Shown here in pieces: positions 63,281 through 64,000 of a stretch of 64,000 bases of DNA. How positions within the stretch are numbered: the stretch's first letter is position 1; every line of letters starts with the position of its first letter. A model generated the notes under the pieces. It was not told the origin of the DNA. It saw only the letters and a program-made list of their open reading frames with translations, and made no database searches. This stretch comes from JANQSS01 sp965249735 (GTDB lineage: Bacteria; Bacteroidota; Bacteroidia; Chitinophagales; Saprospiraceae). The stretch lies in assembly GCA_965249735.1 (NCBI GenBank), contig CBDFMS010000024.1:124001-188000 (forward strand), in the 5' to 3' direction. The translations under genes were made by a program, and so were the position numbers.

Positions 63281-64000
63281 TTAAAAGTTAAGATTTAGTC
63301 CAAATGAAAAGACTCTGGGCGGTGGATAATATCCAAAATCGAAACCGCCTCCTATAGCCTGCCCATTTGACGCGGCGGGATCAAAACCTGTGTATTCAGT
63401 CAATGTAAATAGATTATTTACACTTGCATATATTCTCAGTTTTTCGGATCCTATTTTCTTGGTAATTGACGCGGGAAGGGTATAACCCAACGTTAATCTC
63501 TGAAGTCTAATAAATGATCCATCTTCTACATAGTAATCAGAAAAGATCGTATTTGCAGTGGCAGCATTTGTCAATCGCGGAACTGTATTACCGGTGCCTT
63601 CACCTGTCCATCTATCGAGCGAACTTCGTACACGATTGACATTGGGCTGAACCCGTTCGTAATTTCTGACTATGTCATTTCCAATGGTGGAGAATGCATA
63701 TGCCAGAAAATCAAATGATTTAAACTTAAGTGAGAGATTCAGACCCATGACGACATCCGGGATGGGGTCGCCTATATTGGTTCTGTCTTGATCATTCAAA
63801 ACTCCATCTCCATTGATATCCACAAATCTAATATCACCGGGAGATGCAGGTGCACCGAGCGCTATTTGTGATGGATGTGCTTCGACCTCTGTTTGGTTTT
63901 GGAAAAGTCCGTTTGTCTTATATCCGTGATAATAACCTAAAGGAAAGCCAACCTCCATGCGGGCTGGTGCCGGTTGCCCTACCCCAAAGCTTCCACCGGA
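63281..64000 (-). CDS. susC: SusC/RagA TonB-dependent transporter, C-terminal part (cut by window edge)
   Basis: The frame is open to the right edge. ATG 63958 is internal, since coding continues upstream (SGGSFGVGQPAPAR before MEVGFPLG). The visible 240 residues are the end of a SusC beta barrel: IGDPIPDVVMGLNLSLKFKSFDFLAY, FIRLQRLTLGYTLPASI, LRIYASVNNLFTLTEYTGFDPAA, GFDFGYYPPPRVFSFGLNLNF. The terminal Phe is typical of outer-membrane barrels. With SusD it would import beta-glucan fragments. It is the most upstream visible gene of the locus. Confidence 0.95.
   Translation of the reverse strand, partial: SGGSFGVGQPAPARMEVGFPLGYYHGYKTNGLFQNQTEVEAHPSQIALGAPASPGDIRFVDINGDGVLNDQDRTNIGDPIPDVVMGLNLSLKFKSFDFLAYAFSTIGNDIVRNYERVQPNVNRVRSSLDRWTGEGTGNTVPRLTNAATANTIFSDYYVEDGSFIRLQRLTLGYTLPASITKKIGSEKLRIYASVNNLFTLTEYTGFDPAASNGQAIGGGFDFGYYPPPRVFSFGLNLNF

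Overview
The window comes from a bacterium of the phylum Bacteroidota, probably a Saprospiria-type heterotroph. The evidence is a SusC/SusD pair with surface lipoproteins, start regions with the phylum's TAnnTTTG promoter element, many secreted multidomain proteins (PKD, Fn3, MAM, propeller and BNR repeats), and a recurring 'coat-hanger'-like C-terminal module. No rRNA, tRNA, CRISPR array, integrase or transposase was recognised.

Layout. 1-8.6 kb (minus strand): a cut-off persulfide dioxygenase/rhodanese gene with a candidate Crp/Fnr-type promoter; a secreted M29-like peptidase lacking several metal ligands; a very long secreted subtilase gene split by one in-frame TAG; and a PD40 lipoprotein. 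9-15.4 kb (plus): two small membrane-protein genes, an OmpA-family lipoprotein, then an aldo/keto reductase - PhzF - NhaC antiporter - trans-sulfuration enzyme run, the last two genes overlapping. 15.4-20.3 kb (minus): one 1.65-kilo-residue sensor combining a periplasmic propeller, histidine kinase, receiver and class III cyclase. 20.4-26.8 kb: folA - DUF2851 - lpxK, an M28/glutaminyl-cyclase-like lipoprotein, DUF4287/DUF5655 and a 2Fe-2S flavin reductase. 26.8-32 kb: a BNR/sortilin-like giant and a beta-lactamase-fold hydrolase.

32-34.9 kb is the oddest stretch. A peptidase S74-type (fibre chaperone) protein gene sits between two 206-bp direct repeats. Each repeat is a decayed copy of the C-terminal module that also ends the subtilase and the phosphatase of this window. 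A short tandem repeat follows.

34.9-43 kb (minus) holds an esterase / TfoX-like / YciI operon, a TPR + purple-acid-phosphatase-like pair, a methyltransferase and a histidine phosphatase lipoprotein. 43.1-52.7 kb (plus) holds a DUF1028-TPR protein, a small membrane ORF, a membrane-anchored TPR-CHAT protease, and an ABC ATPase followed by an ABC permease fused to an M1 aminopeptidase.

52.8-64 kb (minus) is a coherent polysaccharide utilization locus, read right to left: SusC (cut by the window edge), SusD, two PKD-type surface lipoproteins, PKD-GH16, GH17, GH30, and a GPH-type MFS transporter. The enzyme set (endo-beta-1,3-glucanases plus a GH30 suited to beta-1,6 links) predicts laminarin or a similar mixed beta-glucan. 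The polymer would be bound and cut at the surface by the lipoproteins and GH16, imported by SusCD, finished by GH17 and GH30, and the sugars taken up by the MFS carrier.
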